From assembly GCA_012934845.2 (NCBI GenBank), contig WNNJ02001203.1, forward strand, positions 1 through 64,000: DNA of 64,000 nucleotides. Reading direction: 5' to 3'. Below, in pieces: positions 14,001-29,000 of this stretch (its first letter is position 1; each line of letters begins with the position of its first letter). The position numbers were made by a program, and so were the translations under genes. The notes under the pieces are model-generated. The model did not search any database. It was not told where the DNA came from and worked only from the letters and a program-made list of their open reading frames with translations. This DNA comes from Pomphorhynchus laevis. Its lineage: Eukaryota > Acanthocephala > Palaeacanthocephala > Echinorhynchida > Pomphorhynchidae.

Positions 14001-17000
14001 TTGTTGCTCGTCGTCTCAATGTGTGGTTCACATGACGGGTTATCCGAAATACAATGACAACAATTTTAATAGTCTGCACTCTTATCAAGCCGTGATCGGT
14101 ATGGCTAAATGAGCATTCTTTAGTTGTAAGTGAATCATGTGTGATCTTGGCATATTCAACTCTAGTTCATTGCACGATATCCATTTTAGCTGATTGCTAA
14201 CCAATCTCTATAAATACCATTGTTTGAATCTTTAATACTTATTTCTAATGAGATAATCGTTATATCGTCTTGTACCTGGCACATATTAGTGTTGCTCAAC
14301 TTACTGAATAACCGTACACAAAGATACAAAAAAAGTATAGGGGATAATATGTTTCCTTGCGAAACATCAACTGAAACTCGTTTTGGTTTGGAATATACAT
14401 CCCCGTAATGTACAGTTTGGTATCTGCTAGTTAGGTGATAAACGAGAAAACGTATATATTATATAATAAATAATAATAATATAATTCTTTATTGTTCGGT
14501 TTCATATTTTCCTCGTGTGTTTCTTTTAACTCTATCAGCATCACTGTACACTACAATCAGCGTTGGTGGACCTCATCAGCAGTAAGCCCACGCCTACATT
14601 TTTAAATGTAGGCGTGGGCTTATCGCTGATGAGGTCTACCCACGCTGATTGTAGTGTACAGTGATGCTAATAGGATTAAAAGAACCACACGAGGAAAACA
14701 TGAAACCGACCAATGAAGAATAGCGGCTCGTGTAAGCAATATTCACAATAATAATATAATTATTATTTTATAGTTATGTGCAAATGTACTACTCAGTAAT
14801 TTAATTAACATTCAAATTTTGTTGTATCAAATCGTCCAAAAAATATCAGTTTATCATAATAATGTCGTTCAAAGTCATGTATCATGACTCATACATCGTA
14901 CATCATGAGTCATCTGTTTTCATTTTCGAACTTACCAATCGCCTTAAAGAGTAAATATTAAATATTACAAATTTTAATAGTCAATATTAGCATAATCAAC
15001 GTAATATCGTAAAGTTGGTCATTTTCAAGTTTATTGTAGACATGCAATTTCAAAAGTGCAAGATTTCAATAATTTTCATGATTTAAACTCATACAAATAC
15101 ATGAACTTATTTATACAAGAAACATATTTTTGCATGAGCATTCATGCATACCATATAATACATACTTATTTATACAAGAAACATATTTTTGCATGAGCAT
15201 TTATGCATACCATATAATATAAAATATAATACATTAAATAATGAAATTTTAAGAATTGCAACAATATGTAATGATATTGGCTTTCTTCAAAATCATTTAA
15301 ATATTTTAATAGATACATATTTTAAACTAGGTTACTATAAAAATAACATCAAGCAGAAAATAGTAAAATATATAAATCAACACAATAATATAAAGAATAA
15401 ATTTAAACTCTTAAGTGGCAAATTTTTATGGATGGATAATAAATAATATACTTTGCTTTAGAATAAGATACTAGATAGTTATTTCAGAGGAAATACATCA
15501 TTAGCATGTATTTGGCCCCGCTGCTATGTTGGGTAGAGGAGTTAGGTGCCGAAACCTGATAGCATAGCAGTTCCTCCTGATGACTCTAATTCTTATTCTG
15601 ATACAACGTCTGTTATTTATTAGTCAATTCATAAAAATGACGTTTATTTTAAATTTTATTTTTTATTTTTTATTTTTATTTTTATTTTTTAACTTGATTT
15701 AAATTATAGAAAATCTAAAAACAATTATTAATTTTATTATTTAATTATTAAATTTTGATTTAGCATTATTGTTTTGTTTATTTTATAATTATATAACAAT
15801 ACGTAGACTCAGTTAGCTGATTTAATTCATTATGTCAGCGTTTAAGATTTACTTTAAATTCTTCAATGCGATTTGCTTTTTATCATTTATGATAATAGAA
15901 GTTGCAGTCACAATCTGATCAGCACAATCAATGAGGATTTTTTTGCTTTGGCGTTTAACCTTGAGAAACTGTAAGTTTGGTAATTAGATACAGTATTTAG
16001 TAATATGTATTGATTAATATACATTGCAGTCGTTTACAAGTTCATAAGAAAGTATGTTAAATCTGGCTAATAAATTACTTTTACTATAAAGTGACTGGGT
16101 TATGATTTATTCAATTATGAGATAGTTGTTTATTTTGATTCATTTACCTGTCGGTGTCGAACAAAAAGAAAATAAATACAAAGGAAAATAAAATAATATT
16201 ACAAGTTACTGCTTGTTAGTCGCCGACTTTTCGTGGTGTCTGATTCGAATTGTACAGAACCTGTCGTGATATGCATGAATGAATATGCGCCAGACTAGAG
16301 TTCGTTTATAATGGTCGCTGCAAGTGTCTCTCACTTGCAGCGAGCCTTATAAACGAACTAATCACTTGTAGACTGTATTTGCAGGAGTATTACTGTACCT
16401 AAGATTTATGGAATTCAATTTTACCGAGAAAAAAAAACATAAAGATTAAACTTATACGAGGGACTGATGCCAATTGGGAATGTATATTTTATGTATTTGA
16501 AGCATGAATATAATGAAGAATTCTATACGAATATTTGTGTGAAACACTGGTGGATTCCGACAAATCTCTTAAAAAACCGTCATTGGAATTGATCTCAATG
16601 TTGTATGGAGTTAAATCCGACCAAATGGTAGGCAATTCGTAAGTCACAATCGGAAGCAGAATGAATCGGAAATATCTTAATGCCTCTGCAATGGACAGCA
16701 CTCCTAGGTTTTTGACTGATGATGTAATGAATGCGATTTTGACGGATTTATGATGCAGATATTCAGTGAATTATCATGTGGTAGAAAGATCCTCAGATGG
16801 TCGTACGAATTGCAGAATTCGAGAATTTATTTCCAATGATCGATATATCACGTTGACATAAAAGACGAACCTGGCGAAATTTAATTGCTCTCGACTTATG
16901 GTCAAATGATTATTAGGTCATGGAATCTTGTTTATTCAATTATGGATCACACGATAAGATCATCATGCTTTTACAGTATTGAGTTGAGTGTAGTTCCTAT

Positions 17001-20000
17001 AAATAGCTGTTTGTGTGTTGCACTTAATATCCATTTGTGGGAGTGACGGAATAATCACAAGTCACACAATGCCATGTGGCAAATAGCAAAATAAGGTTAG
17101 GTTAACCGTTGTTTTTAACATATGATGTGTTTTTCCAATATATTGCAATCCACATGTACATTGTATACACTACACCTGCGGTACTGCATTTACAATTATT
17201 ATTAATATTTAATGAAAAATATTTGTTTGTCGTATTACTTACAATACAATTATTATTTATAACATCACAAACTATACAATTTTTTCTGTTACATTTAAAA
17301 GATCTAAAATTCAAATCATTAGTAATTACGTATTTTTCCAATCTGGTTGAGTACATGTAACTTTTAAGTCATAATGTTTTACGCTGCTTTTTCGGTGTCA
17401 CCAACTAGTTTAGTTGAGTCAGACTAAACTTCAAATGGGCCATCCATCAGTCTGACAGGGACCTGCCTTGCTTAAGGCTGTTACAGGCTGGAACAAGATC
17501 TATAAAGATCTACCACCTTTACTCTACTTTTGTCAAGTCATAATTTTTAACGTGTTGCTTGTTTAGCTATCTCATACTAACTTACAACGGCCAATTATCT
17601 GACAGGGGGCTGCCCTGCTTAAATAGCTAACATGCTGGAACAAGATCTAGAAAGATCTACCACATTTACTCAACGTGCTATTCAACCTTGCTATTGGCTA
17701 TTGCCTGGTCTTCTAATCGTGGTTACTTTAAGTAGTTTACATTTTAAAGTGGAAACACAATGGGATGTCTCCCTTTTTAAAAATTGATTTATAAGAAATA
17801 TAAAAAAATAATAATTCATCAAACTTACTTTAAAATTAGCGGAAAATGATAATGTCGTACCAATAATAAATACTTTCAGTATTATTTAAAATAATAATAT
17901 CTTCAGTATTTTGGTGTTACAGAGAAATTTGTATTTGAGTGATAAATATTTGGCCTCACACTATTCCGATATTGTAAATTAATTGAGCTTTCGGACATTT
18001 TCTGTGACCCCATCATAATAATTTATTTCAAATAAATAGTTTAATGAATATATCGTAAGTGCTCAAGTTGTTTTAGAAAATTTTGATTGTTTTTATAAAC
18101 TCTTCATCATTTACGTAGAGTTCATGAACTGCTTGAAAGATTTCTCTGTTCTCGATGTAACGCACGTTCTTAGTATTTTGCGATTTGCTTATGCTTTTGT
18201 ACAAAATGATTGTGTATCGCCCCATCATATGGATGTTACAGTAGTTTATCTCTCAATAGTAAAGTACCGTAACCTATATAAAAGTAGTTCGCGATCTTAC
18301 ATTATGCTTAAGCAAGTGGTCGTATATCCTAATTCTCCGTCGATTTATAATTAGTAAATTTTTTAATTTCATTTTTTAACTTCAAACCTCTTGATGTTTT
18401 CTAATCCTTATTCGGATACATAAAGTATAACTATAAAATCAAATTTCATCAGAGGATATTGATCATTAGCATATATTTGGCCCCACTGCTAGGTCGAGGA
18501 ATAGGTGCCGAAATCTGATGGCATAACAGTTCCTCCTTATGATTTCTAATCCTCATCCTGATACATCGTATATTATTTATTAGCCAATTCATAAAATTGA
18601 TTTAAATTTTTAAATTTTAATAATAAATTTTATTCTTATATAAATTTAAATTGTATAAAATCTTATAGTTGACTGATCTGAATTGTTTGTTTGATATTTC
18701 GTCGTATTACGAAAGCTGAGCATTCAGTCAAAGTTTTCAATTTATCGCACATTCTTTGTTCGTATCTTAACTGATAGTATTGAACGAAAGAAGTGTTCTT
18801 TGGTACAATTGACCGAAATGAGTTTCCTTTGTACTCCATATCGCCTGAGCATTAGAAAATCTGACACCCACAAGAATCTTGTAATATAGTCACTGGCTAT
18901 ATTGAAGGAGATCACTTTTAAAGGTTAGGATCCGTTCTAAAATGCTCAAGAAATGTCGTTTTGATGGGGTGTTTCTGCTGATCATTCTGATATAATGCCC
19001 ATTAGAATACTTCTGTGCATGTGGATATTGTAAATCTTAAAACTTGCTGCAGAAGGTTATGCGAAACTAAACTTTAGTCTGTCACATAATGTAGTCTTTA
19101 AGAAGAAAAGGCCTTTTAAGTGTCAAATATGACTATTTGTCACTTACAATCTACTAAAATGACAACCTTTATTAATTTGAATTCTGTAAACATATAAGTA
19201 AACTTTTCAAACTGTACATATTACAATGATGTAGTCCACAGTTTAGGATCTTAAATCTAGTAAAAACGAAACGCAGTAAGCGAATATTTACGTGGAACAT
19301 ATAATGATCTAGTAAACTTATTATGCAGAGAAATCGAAGTTGTAGATGCACTCCGAGCTGCATGGATCATCAGGTTCAATTATATATTATCAAACCTAGA
19401 TAAAACCTAGTTATACTAATACTCAGCTATACAATATAAATCAATATTCAGATATATCTGAATACTAATTGATTGTTTATTAAAAATAATATTTAGAGAT
19501 TTTATTTAATATTATCTGCAAATATTTCTTTCAAATTAGAGATCTATCTCACAATCGCATTGTCTATATTCCTAATGGTTTCTTAAGTAACAAACACACA
19601 ATTTCACACGTGTAAGTCAAGTTTCTTAAGTTGATATCTAAACTGAATTTGCAATATGTTATTTATATCACAATTATATTGGCAATTGCTTATCTATTTT
19701 AATCTGTTATTTTTTGATCTTAAAATATAATTGCATTATTATAATTTATTATAATATTCATATAATTAGATAATTAATAATATATTAGAATATATTATTA
19801 TATTAAGAATATAATATAATATATTCTTATTATACATTATAATTAGAAAATATATTCTTATAGTATATATAATATATTTTAAGAATATAATATATTCTAA
19901 TATTATATTATCATTATATTTATTTCGTTATTATAATTTTTGTTCGGCAATTTCAGATGATATATAAGCTTCATTTATAGTACTATTATCAAAATAATAA

Positions 20001-23000
20001 TTTATTTATTATCAAAATAAATTTATTATATTTTGACTATAACTTATTCAAATTATTATCTTCATATTGATTACCTATTAATTTAAACTATTGAATAATT
20101 CCACAACTTTAATTATTGTTCATCAATTTTAAGCTTCATTAATGTTACGATTATTTTTGCAATCAATTATTTATTTTTATCTGTAATTTTAATCTTAAAT
20201 TATTACTGAATTTGTTGATTAAATTGATTACCTATAAATTTAGACTATTAAAAAATACCATATACCTATTATTATTTTTGATCAGCAATTTCGGTTTATA
20301 TCAAGTTTTTTAAGTTGATATTTAAACTATATTTGCAATATGTTATTTTATCACAATATGACAATCGCTTATTTCGTTTAATCTGTTATTTTTTGATCTT
20401 AAAATATATTTCCGTTGTTGTAATTTATTACAATTCATATATCATTATTACACTTTTAAAATAAATATTATATTAACAATATTATATTTTATTATATTTA
20501 TTTCATTATTACATTTTGTATTGAGCAATTTTGGTTGATATATAAGCTTCACTTATATTACGATTATTTTGGCAATCGAATATTTATTTTAATCTGTTAT
20601 TTTTGATCTTAAATTATTACTGAATTTGATGCCAATTTAAAATTTTTTTGGTCTTTTACAAATGGTAAAAAATATATTTAATTACATTTCATTTAACTTT
20701 TGTAGTTTTTAATTAAAAAATATAAAAAGTCAATTAAAATTTGACATTTTTATAAAAAAAATAATTTTCTTATTTTTTTAATATATTTTGTCGCAAAATA
20801 CTTTTAATATTTCATTAATGAATATAATTTACATTATTTATAAGGTAATACAATGTTTTGTAATTCGAAGTCATTTCGTTATTATGCATGCGAAAATATG
20901 TTTAAAAATATTATTTTCAATTTTTCAAAACACTAAAATTTATTAAACAAAAAGATAGAAATCCACAAATTCGAGTTATATTCGATAATTTTTTGCCACA
21001 TTAAATCATTTTACGTTCACAGTTTTTCAAATTTGAATTTGTTGTCAAATAATTCGGGTAATACTTATATATAAAATATAAAATATGCAACAATGTATCA
21101 TATAAATTACTATAAAGTGAAAAGCAGTCGATACGATTTATGTCATCCATTGCCAAGTTTTCAAATAAAATATTTTAATTTAGAAATTTGTCTTTCAACA
21201 TGATTACTAAAGTAAGCGCCGGAGCTTTCCATAATATGTTGGGCCTTCAAGATATGTATGTAATTCGATTTGTTCTTTCCCGTTTTTTCAAGTAAAATGT
21301 CAGATTTTAATCAAATTTTTATTGTCAGATATAATCATATTTTATATCATTTTATTCTTTTTTATTATTTTTTTTCATAAAAATATAAGTAATACATTAT
21401 TAAGACGAAATAAATATTGTGAACAACATTTGTTGTTCACACATAAAAATTATTAACTGATCAAATGAGATAATGAATATAATTTTGATTGAAATCGAAT
21501 TTTCGATAGCTAACAGATATTATAACATATATTATATGTTATCATAATTCTATTATAACAAATAGTAATATTATAATAGACGATAGAATATTAGATATTA
21601 TATCGCCTTTTATAATACATCATCTGCTTTTATAACGTCTGTTGTTATTCCCCTGCTATCATAATACATCGTCTGTTATTTGTTAGTCAATTTTTATAAT
21701 AAAATTGACTAACAAATATTGATAAACCCAATATTGATTTAACAAATATTTTAGAAGTTTCCAGTTTATTCATTAAGTTTATTCGTTATAATAAATTATT
21801 TACTGTTTCTTTATCACAATCTAACAATTAATTTTTTTGGATAGTTCAATTCAAAACAATCGTTATTTTATATATTTTGGATTTAATTATTAAAATTATT
21901 TAATTAATTTCGTTTTTGAATAGTGTTTCTTTTTTTATTATTTTTGTGTTTTTTGATCATTTTATTGTTCATTGTGAATTTTAGTTTAATGTATTAATAA
22001 CGTCTGTTGTTATAATACATCGTCTGCTATCATAATACATCGTCTGTTATTTATTAGTTTTTATTAAAAATTGATTTTTGCTTAAATTTCAATTTTAAAT
22101 TTTTACTTGATTAATATTTTCTAAAATCTTATAAAAATTATAAATTATTTATAATTAATTATTTAAATTTTATTTTACATTATTTTAATTTATCAAATGT
22201 AAAATACGTATACCCAGTTAAGTGATCTGATTTAATATCGTTACTACATATTAATTGATTCAAAAAGAGAGTGAATATTATTTTTATTAAAATCAAATTT
22301 TTGATAGATAATTGCTATTCATTAGGATAAAATTATATAAAACAATTTAAAGCATTGCTAGTTATATGAAGATTACCGTATCGCATAAGGTCAAACGATT
22401 ATTTGTGCCTGTCTATTTTTCATCAAAACATCAAACTTAAATTTGCAATGAACAGCAAAATGAACAAAATACAACAGTGGAGATGAAAAACAAAAGCAAT
22501 AACAATGATAAAAGAAACACTATTCAGGACAAAATTAATATTAGAATTGATTAATAAACATCAAATAATTTTAAATAAAGAATAAATAATTTAAATAACT
22601 TCTAAAATATTTGTTTTTAAATCAATATCGGGTTAATGTTTAAGATTTAATAATAAATCTGAAAATGTTTGTTGAATTTTAATAATTCCCAAACTAGTCA
22701 TAATTAATTGATGCTTAATAATAAACCCGATGTTGATTTTACAAATATTTTGGAAGTTTCCAGTTTATTCGTTATAATAAATAATTTACTGTTTCTTTAT
22801 CACAATCTAACAATTATTTTTTTTTCGGATAGTTCAATTCAAAACAATCGTTATTTTATATATTTTGGATTGTTATTGTTACTGTTTTTGTGTTTTTTGA
22901 TCATTTTATTGTTCATTGTGAATTTCAGTTCGATGTTTTGACGAAAAAGGGGCTAACTTGTAGTTATTTTATATATTTTGGATTTAATTAATTAGATTAT

Positions 23001-26000
23001 TTAATCAAATTTGCTTTTGAATATTGCTTCTTTTGTGAAATATTTGTTGTATTTCATTGTTCCTTGTGAATTTCAGTTTGATGTTTTGATAAAAGGGGCA
23101 CAACTATTTGTTTGAACTTCTGCGATATGGTAATCATCATAAAACTAGCAAATTTTAAAAATTAGTTTATATAATAAACTAATTATTCTAATAATTAGTT
23201 TATTAGAATAAACTAATTTTATAATAATATATAATAAACTAATTAATCATAACCAAGGTAGAAACCAAGGTTTCTAACTAGGTTAGGAGATAGCAGTTAA
23301 CTATCGAAAATTTGATTTTAATAAAAATTTTATCCACTCTATCTTTTGATCAGTTACTGATTCTTGAAATGGTTAACAATGAATATTGTTGTGGTAAATA
23401 TTGCAATCAATATTGACTAATATTCCTTGTCTGATTTTAAGACATATTTTACTAAATGAATTCATTGCATTATAAGCTATGTGTATGATAGAAATGAATT
23501 TGTTCTTCATTGTAGACAAAATAAATCGTTTTATTCTTTCGTAGCAGCATTTGAGTTGTGTTATCTTAAAGTTGGTATTGTATTTTTAATTTATTGTTTT
23601 AAGATCAAGCATATAGCAACTGACAATGCATCGTACAGTTAGCACACATTCTACGAATTTGAACATTTATTTCTTTCAACGTTACTTTTATAACTTTAAA
23701 TACTTGAATATATTATAGTGTTATTTCGCTTGAGATAAATAAAGGTGATGCTATTTGATATTTGAATAGCATAGTGTTATTTCGCTTAAGATAAATAAGT
23801 GTGATGTTATTTGAATGTTATGTACTAGACGATTATTTGGCAATCCTATTACCGAAATACCGTCCGGCTTTGTGAACTTATCATCTCAGTTAAAATCAAT
23901 GTGAGTAAATTGATTTGTCGAGAATTGAATTTATAACAAAAGAAAGAATACAAAACTCAATTGCATGTCATGAATAAATTTAAAGTCTCTTTTAGCACGG
24001 ATAGATAAATATAGACTCATTGGTTTAGATTGATTGTATATGTTGTTTAAAATAAACGTTTCCAAAAATATACGATCAACTCTATTATTTGTTTAATAAC
24101 TAGAAATAAAATGTAATTTATTGCAAGGTATGCCTTCTAACTTCTTAATTTTATATGAAAGCGACATATAAAATGTTCAGAATATGACAATCTAAAACAC
24201 TAATCTCTATGTAAATTGTACAGTTTTTCAATTCCCAGATTGCATACGTTTCATGTTTCGTTTACATGAACGCTTTTAAGCTTAGAGTACTAACAGTATA
24301 TGCAAATATTATTTTCCAAATTTGAATTATTAATCGTACAATATGTTAAATAAAACTTGTAACGCTATATCTGAGAATGTTTCACTGATAATATGTAATT
24401 AGAACTCTATCAATAATATTACGTGTTCAATATTATGCTTTGTATCGTTATATTTGTTTATTGCAAGCTAAATCGTTTTAGACACATATGATTTATGTTA
24501 TAATCAGTGTTTTTAATTTAAAAAATTGTGTACCCTCATTGATGAGACGTCCATTAATTATGTTATTGTCGAATAACTTAAATTTATATATACTTTTATA
24601 TAGATTCTTGTATACTTTTATCTAATTTTCATTGATTGCAAACAGCGATTGTGTTATGGTTAACACAATCTTAAATTTTTGTATTAGCATTTGTGCCACA
24701 TTCATTTTCATTGCAACTTTGGTATACAAATGCTTAAGAAACACTTTAACAAATTCTATGTTTCAATAAATTATTTTTAACAAACTTTACAACAGTTTTC
24801 AATTTACAACTTATCATTATTACATGTATGAAATAAAAGCGGGCAAAGCTTGATAAGCTTAACGTATTCGACAATACAAACAAATCTAATAGCTTTCATA
24901 GTAAACATTTTATTAAATAAATAATATTTTTAAAATTTTATAATCAAGTTTCATGTTTTTCCAATTAAATTAAATTCATTTCATTTTATTTATAAATTTA
25001 AATTTTATTACCTGAACAAAGCGACAATTCGAAAATAAAATATCAATTTGATTTCAAACAAAAACATTAAATAGTTTAATAAAATCATAGCAAAAACTGG
25101 TAATTAACAACCTGGAAATAATAATATTAAAACGCTGATAAATAGTAACTGATAAGTTTTAATTAAATGACATATAAAAGTTTTATAAATTTACCTGCAA
25201 GATGCACTACTTTGTGAGTTGTGAATTCATAGAATAATGAATTCCACTCAACTTTAATCGCAAAGTACCCGAATTAGAAACGATGAGTACTCAAATATTT
25301 ACCGAAAACGAAATTAAACTTTTTATGGCCTGATTTGCTATTTGTTGTTAATTACAAATCGATTGTTTAAACATTTCCTTTTGATATCGAAAAGAACAGG
25401 CATATGTTGCTTAATTTGTAATAATAAATCGATAGTTACAGAACTATTCCTGAACTCCATTTTGCTACTTTTGAGACCGATTTCATGCAAAAGTGCTAAC
25501 AGTTTTGTTGTAATACGTCTTGTTATCTAATTGATGCTATTTTAGTGAAATTACTTTGAAACATCTTCAATGCCCTAATATAAGCGGAATTTCCAATCAA
25601 ATCGAAGAAATGTAAGTTTGATAGATCACGTATTTTAGCAATTAAATTCATAAAATCAGTATCTCATTTAATGCATATTTAAATAAATAAATTTACATTA
25701 AATACATATCCTTGATACCTTTTTTAAAAGCTATAGTAAGTGTAATGAAGTTAAATATTGAAATGAAATGGGAATTACGTAGAACTTTAAGATTATAACT
25801 ACAAAAACAATTTTTAATGCATCACGATGTTAGATTCTATTATTTCTCGTAAAATGATATTTTTAGTTGCGTTTTTTAAATTAATTCATTTACAATAAAG
25901 TGGATGCATACGTTAAGGATATTAAGATCATGTCAAAAGGAATTTGCTAAAATTATATCTTTAATAAGAATGATCTTAGAACAAATATAAACACTTTACT

Positions 26001-29000
26001 GTCTCGAATTTTTTTAATTTGGTATTTAACAAATTTGAATAACAAAAAAAATTTGTTTGTTAAGAATGCATGACTGTTTGTGGCCTAGAAGTGAAACAGA
26101 GATATTACCTTTACTGCCTCGGATTTGGTTGTTTTAATTTAGTATTTAACACATTTGAATAACAAAAAATGTGTTTGTTTAGAATGTATGACTGTTTGTG
26201 GCTTAGAAGTTAAGTCATTATGGTTTTTATAATACAACGAATTGGGCTTCACGAATAATAATGCAATTTTGAAATAGGAACTACGTTTAGATGTAGTTTG
26301 CAATGTTTTTTCGGGGTCGGTTTGAGCAGACATTTACAAATGCCGTAATATTTAATCTACCTACTTTCTCTATCTTTAGACAAACTGACTTGATAATTTC
26401 CAATATAATTAGAGGAAAGCAATTACCAAATGTTGTGAAAGCACATCGTTTGTAGTAAATTTATTCTTCTTAGATAATGGTCATCTAACAAATAGCAACT
26501 AAAATGATATTAAAAATAAAACTTACCTATATGTTGTTGTAAACATATAATTGTGCTTGCATTTTTTGTTCTGCTTTTGCCTATTAAGGATACCACGATC
26601 AACATATATGCGACCAAAGCATAATTTTAAATGCAACACCCATTTTTGTACTTAATTTCGCTCAATTGCTGGAATCTATATTTATGTAAAAATTAATTAA
26701 TAAATAATATCTATTAATAAATAGGATATATTTTTGGTTTTGTTAATTTCGCTCTTTTTCACTGATGATGTTCATTCATTAAGTTCTTGAGAAAGTATAC
26801 ATAGATATGCGATTGAAATATCAAATTCGCTCATAAAACTGTTTCTTCTTAGATTTCGTAGTTTCATATCGTCCGCAGGTTTCATGTTGTCACTTGCAAA
26901 CAAAATAATTTTTATTTTTGTAAATAAAACATAATTCTAAAAATACTTTATATATTTATCTTAAATTTTATTAAATGTTGAAAATTGAACTAAATTAGAT
27001 GTAATTTAAGTGAATTTTATATTAATTTATATGGCCAACATAATTTTATAATTCACAAATATCTTTGCCTTAAATGCGAAATATTTAATTAATAAAAAAC
27101 TCAAGGAGAATTTAATTTTTAGAAAATTTGCTGGTTGTGAAATAAACATCAAAGACTTCCTTGGCTTGGATCAATTGACTTCCCTGTAAGTTTTATAGAT
27201 CATAAAACAATAGCAGCTAAACCTTTTTCAAACTTAAACTTTTAGCAATGATTATTAATAGATATTTTTTAATATCATTTTAATCTTGAATTAATAAAAT
27301 TATTATATAAATGTGTAAGTATTTATGTTATCTATAAATAAGAAATCATTTAGTGTTCTATTTAGTAGATGTCACGAGGATTATCCCATATTTTGTCACA
27401 TTTACCTTAATTGGATGTTACATTGACGTTGAAAGTCTCGATAGATAATAGGCATAGCTTGCATTTTAATTAGACAGTTGCTTTTTATTTCAGCCAAACG
27501 TTTATGGCTTTATGTACTAGCCAAATTATTCGCATGAAAAAAAACAATATTTTATGAATTTATTCTAATTTGGCTCTTTTCATCTTTTGGCTCTATTTTC
27601 AGATTGTGCTTATTCGATAGTCATTATACGATGACATTATTGAAAATAAAATAGTATTTGTATATCTATCAACGATTATTGTATATTGTTTGATTGAATT
27701 CGATTGATTTTATTACCAAACAATTTGTGTCGGTATTTTAAATTCAAAATTTAAATTTAAAGTTGATCCCCTCATAATGAAAAATATATTTGAAAGTTGA
27801 AATCTAATAAAACAAATTAAACATAAAATAATTTAATATTTAAAAAATTCTTTCTAAGCAAAATTACTATATTTACTATCATGTTTGCATGGAATATAAC
27901 AAACATTATATATCCGTTTTATATATAAAATATTTATTTTAGTTATAACTCTATTACTGTGGTCGAGTAAATTTTGTTAAGTTTGTCGATTTTAAATGAA
28001 TATTGTCGATGTAGGACAATCTGCATTGGCTTTGTATTTATAAAATATTTCTAACATATTAATTGCCTTTATTCTGTGTCAAGGTCGATATTGAGTTCAA
28101 ATGTCACTTCCATGGATTTATAACAAACATTATATATACGTTTTAATTCGCTTGATTTTTTGATTGCACAAACAATTCGATTAATCTAAATATCAAATTT
28201 AAATTTGATGTATTGTTCATAATAAAAACATATATTTGAATGTTGAAATCTATTTTTTTTAATATTTAATAATTAAATATTAATTATTTAATAAAAATTG
28301 ATTCTAAACAAAATAATATTATTTAAAGCTATTATTAATGATAACTATTATGTTTGCATGAAATATATTAAAACATTATATATACGTTTTATTTTTTATA
28401 TTTCGCTAGTTAACACTCCATCACTACATTGTGGTCGAGTAAATGTTTTAAATTTGTCGATAGTAAACAGATGTTGTCAACATAGGATTGTTTAACTACT
28501 TACAAAATATTTCTAAAATATTAATTGCGATTATTCTGTGTCAAGATCGATACTGAGTGCAAATATCACTTCCATGGATTTTCTCTATCACGTTAAAGTT
28601 TCCTACCTAGCTTATCTGTAAATGAACACTTTTTCATTATATCTTTATTAAATGCTTTAAATCGTAGTTCACTTTCTGGCAACATAATCAAAGAGTTGGA
28701 CTTCGCAATATTTAAATTTATTCCCAACGTCCATTATTTGTGAGTACAAATTAAATACGTGTTGTTTTAAATAATAAATTTAATTTTTTTTGCAAATACA
28801 ACTTACGTTTGCGATCTATTTGAACTATGTTGAGAAATACTTGCTGAGATATCTAAGCTGAGATATTTGCTATATATATTAAGTTAATATATAATATTTT
28901 CTTATAATATATCTTGTATATTTTTACACAATTAAATATCTTGATTTAATATATATTCATAAACTATTATGCGGAAGTTATCTGCTCGAATATAATTATA

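Noticed and set aside
14220-14408. Open frame of 62 residues as a gene
   Set aside because: No recognised motif, short, and surrounded by transposon-like sequence.
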